DNA from: an uncultured Clostridia bacterium
Lineage (GTDB): Bacteria; Bacillota; Clostridia; TANB77; CAG-508
Direction of reading: 5' to 3'
Length of the DNA: 45,719 nucleotides
NCBI GenBank assembly: GCA_944391015.1
Contig: CALXRZ010000007.1
Coordinates: 1-45,719 of the forward strand
Below the pieces are notes generated by a model. The model did not search any database. It saw nothing but the letters and a program-made list of their open reading frames with translations, and was not told the origin of the DNA. A program made the position numbers and the translations under genes. Within the stretch, counting starts at the first letter, position 1. The number at the start of each line of letters is the position of its first letter. Shown in pieces: positions 44,201 through 45,719 of this stretch.

Positions 44201-44620
44201 ATGTATACATATAATAAAAATGATAAATCCTACACTTTTTCTAGTGACGAACTTGATATAGATAAAATAGTAAATACAGTTAAGTTAGATACTGATGAAA
44301 ATATAGAAAATTTAAAAGACAGTTCTGACACTACAATTACTTCGGACTTTGATAATAATTCTGGTACATCAAGTACTTCAGATGAGTCTAATAGTTATGG
44401 CACACCAAATACTTCAGATTCTTCTAATGATTCTAGTACATCAAATACTTCAGATGAGTCAGATAATTCAGACCAACCAGTACGTGAAAAGCCAAGAAAA
44501 ATTGAAGTTATAAATGGTGGAAATGACTTAGATATATCACCTGTAACCAATTATATTGAAGTTGAAAAACCAAGAAATGAAAAAAAGGAAAATATAGTTA
44601 TTCCTAAAAATAATAAATAA
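44201..44620 (+). CDS. Low-complexity Ser/Thr/Asp/Asn protein, unknown
   Basis: The 139-residue protein is mostly disordered. Residues about 40-95 are tandem units around NTSDESDNS/GTPNTSDSSNDSS, with matching nucleotide repeats (ACTTCAGATGAGTCT) that point to slippage expansion. The ends are charged (DIDKIVNTVKLDTDENIEN; VEKPRNEKKENIVIPK). There is no signal peptide, membrane segment or recognised domain. TTGGAGG lies 7-8 nt before the ATG and a near-consensus promoter lies upstream, so it is very likely expressed. Two hairpins follow. Confidence 0.7.
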   Translation: MYTYNKNDKSYTFSSDELDIDKIVNTVKLDTDENIENLKDSSDTTITSDFDNNSGTSSTSDESNSYGTPNTSDSSNDSSTSNTSDESDNSDQPVREKPRKIEVINGGNDLDISPVTNYIEVEKPRNEKKENIVIPKNNK

Positions 44621-44638
44621 CACTTTGGCACTTTGGTG

Positions 44639-44677
44639 CCTGTCACAAAAGTGCCATTTGGCACTTTTTGGGACAGG
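44639..44677 (+). terminator. GGCACTTTTG-type hairpin after the low-complexity gene
   Basis: CCTGTC and CAAAAGTGCC pair with GGCACTTTT and GACAGG around a 4 nt loop, with two bulges. An alternative upstream pairing GGCAC/GTGCC (44628-44640) shares bases. It begins about 20 nt past the stop. No T-tract follows directly, so the next hairpin may be the true terminator. Confidence 0.55.
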
Positions 44678-44733
44678 TGTGCTTCTTTATACATTATCTT
44701 ATTTTTTCAGAAAAGATTTTCTCAAAAAAGGTC

Positions 44734-44780
44734 AAAAAACCGTGGACAAAAAAGTGTATCCCTTTTGTCCACGGTTTTTT
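44734..44780. terminator. Bidirectional terminator
   Basis: AAAAAACCGTGGACAAAA pairs exactly with TTTTGTCCACGGTTTTTT around an 11 nt loop, giving T-tracts on both strands. It ends transcripts of the low-complexity gene and the convergent ssb-like gene. Confidence 0.9.
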
Positions 44781-44822
44781 TTGGAATTTTTTATGTCTTA
44801 TTACTTGTTTACAATTAAAAGT

Positions 44823-45515
44823 TTATATAGCCTCTTTATTTTCTTCTGGAACTTCGTTTTCGTCAGACTCTTTGTTTATAACTTCTAGTGTAGCTACTGA
44901 AACTTCATAAGCCACTCTATTTTCTACAGTTCCATCTTCGTGTTTTTTCTCATATTGTCTTGATTGAACTCTACCTACTATTTTAATTTCTGTTCCTACT
45001 GCAACTGTTTCGCAGAATTTTGCATTTCTTCCCCAAGCTATACAAGGAATATAGTCAGATTTATTGTATGACCTATTTACTGCTAATAATACATCTGCAA
45101 TTTCTCTACCAAAAGGTGTTTTTCTGTAAATTGGCTTTCTACAAATATAGCCATCTAAAACTACTTCGTTAGTAATATAGTCCTTTCCTACTGGTATTTC
45201 CTCTTCTTGATTCTCTAAAAATTCAACTGTTTTAGCAAAAACTGTAAGTACTAATCTGTTTTTTTCACCCTCATAACTATTGTATGACCTAAATTGACCT
45301 GTAACAGATATTTTGCTTTCTAATGGTAATCCATTTTCTGTTATCAATCTTTCTGAAATTGTAACTGGTATGTTATCAAAATTTCCACTTAAACGTGGTA
45401 CGCTCAAATCAAATATATAGAATTTTTCTCCATATATTTCGTGGCTTAATCTTTTTTCGCTTGTTACCTTTCCCACTAATGTAATGTGGTTATTGTCTAA
45501 ATATAAAGTATTCAC
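44823..45515 (-). CDS. Single-stranded DNA-binding protein with two OB folds
   Basis: The 230-residue protein has two OB-fold regions. The N-terminal one (about 8-95; NHITLVGKVTSEKRLSHEIY, then KISVTGQFRSYN) is diverged. The second (about 112-215) is SSB-like: VVLDGYICRKPIYRKTPFGR, YIPCIAWGRNAKFCETVAVG and IKIVGRVQSRQYEKKHEDG. Residues after 215 are acidic (SDENEVPEENKEAI), but the usual DDIPF-type protein-binding tip is absent. It is longer than standard SSB (about 150) and stands alone rather than between rpsF and rpsR. This suggests an accessory ssDNA-binding protein. The start is GTG at 45515, with GGGGAGG 8 nt upstream. Confidence 0.82.
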   Translation of the reverse strand: MNTLYLDNNHITLVGKVTSEKRLSHEIYGEKFYIFDLSVPRLSGNFDNIPVTISERLITENGLPLESKISVTGQFRSYNSYEGEKNRLVLTVFAKTVEFLENQEEEIPVGKDYITNEVVLDGYICRKPIYRKTPFGREIADVLLAVNRSYNKSDYIPCIAWGRNAKFCETVAVGTEIKIVGRVQSRQYEKKHEDGTVENRVAYEVSVATLEVINKESDENEVPEENKEAI

Positions 45516-45719
45516 TTAATTTTCCTCCCCATTTGTTTCTTTATTATTTTTTAGTAATAAATTTAAAACGTTCTTCCTCACAATTCCTATTATACTATGT
45601 TTTTTTGGTTTTGTCTACATAAAATGTTATTTTTTTCAAAATTTTTGTATATATGTCAATGATGTGAAACAAAGTTTTATAAAAAAATCGTAGTATATTG
45701 AATTTATCACTTTATGCTA

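Noticed and set aside
44625..44910. Plus-strand ORFs of 60-87 codons after the low-complexity gene
   Set aside because: All three frames are open across two terminator hairpins, with no ribosome site.

Overview
The window looks like the chromosome of an AT-rich, low-GC, spore-forming member of the Clostridia. The evidence is a full-length Spo0A, a SpoIVFA/SpoIVFB-like pair, a YyaC-like spore protein, a DUF4364 regulator, MutS2, a sortase with a pilin-like substrate, and Gram-positive promoters and Shine-Dalgarno sites. Strong GGAGG-type sites occur, with ATG, GTG and TTG starts. The standard genetic code fits. I see no tRNA, rRNA, CRISPR array, prophage or transposase gene. The species cannot be named from this sequence alone.

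Layout. 1-6000: a small alarmone synthetase diverges from mutS2, followed by a purine-nucleosidase relative and an mtaB gene broken by one extra base. 6000-10700: two small orphan genes of different base composition, groEL and groES under a CIRCE-type operator, a rRNA-type methyltransferase and a small membrane protein. 10870-18180: uvrC, the SpoIVFB/SpoIVFA-like pair, small unknown genes, yyaC, a V-ATPase-F-like protein, a DUF4116 protein, an AlkD-like glycosylase and a second frameshifted gene. 18180-20400: a gene-free stretch and a cytoplasmic GH13 alpha-glucanase with unusual base composition. 20900-28640: spo0A, yigZ, an HI0933-family flavoprotein, an aluminium-resistance/methionine-gamma-lyase-family PLP enzyme, a WG-repeat membrane protein and a CNNM/CBS protein. 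28900-33640: a surface operon (sortase then pilin-like protein) beside a two-component system. 33780-45719: MscS channel, trmB, an ABC exporter pair, a 2,4-diaminopentanoate-dehydrogenase-like enzyme, a candidate small RNA, a J-domain membrane protein, DUF4364 protein, proS, scpB, a low-complexity protein and a tandem-OB ssb.

The most unusual content is non-coding. Five copies of one element (811-965, 9304-9458, 12802-12958, 38371-38518, 40781-40924) share an 84-86 nt conserved core. Each core is enclosed by a roughly 27-37 bp perfect or near-perfect inverted repeat whose sequence is different in every copy. The core contains a stem with compensatory changes, and all five copies point the same way. 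They look like a structured RNA or single-stranded-DNA element with a private terminal stem for each copy, possibly mobile. Other long hairpins (4152-4275, 31257-31436, 35695-35818) and a second terminal-repeat family (35695, 38316, 39756) also sit between genes, and one nests around a copy of the first family.

Other points of note: a promoter-to-terminator small RNA candidate (39808-39960); two near-identical leader hairpins holding a three-codon ORF ahead of two unrelated genes (25373-25423, 43295-43344); and a sortase substrate that stops exactly after LPRTGF and has lost its thioester glutamine.
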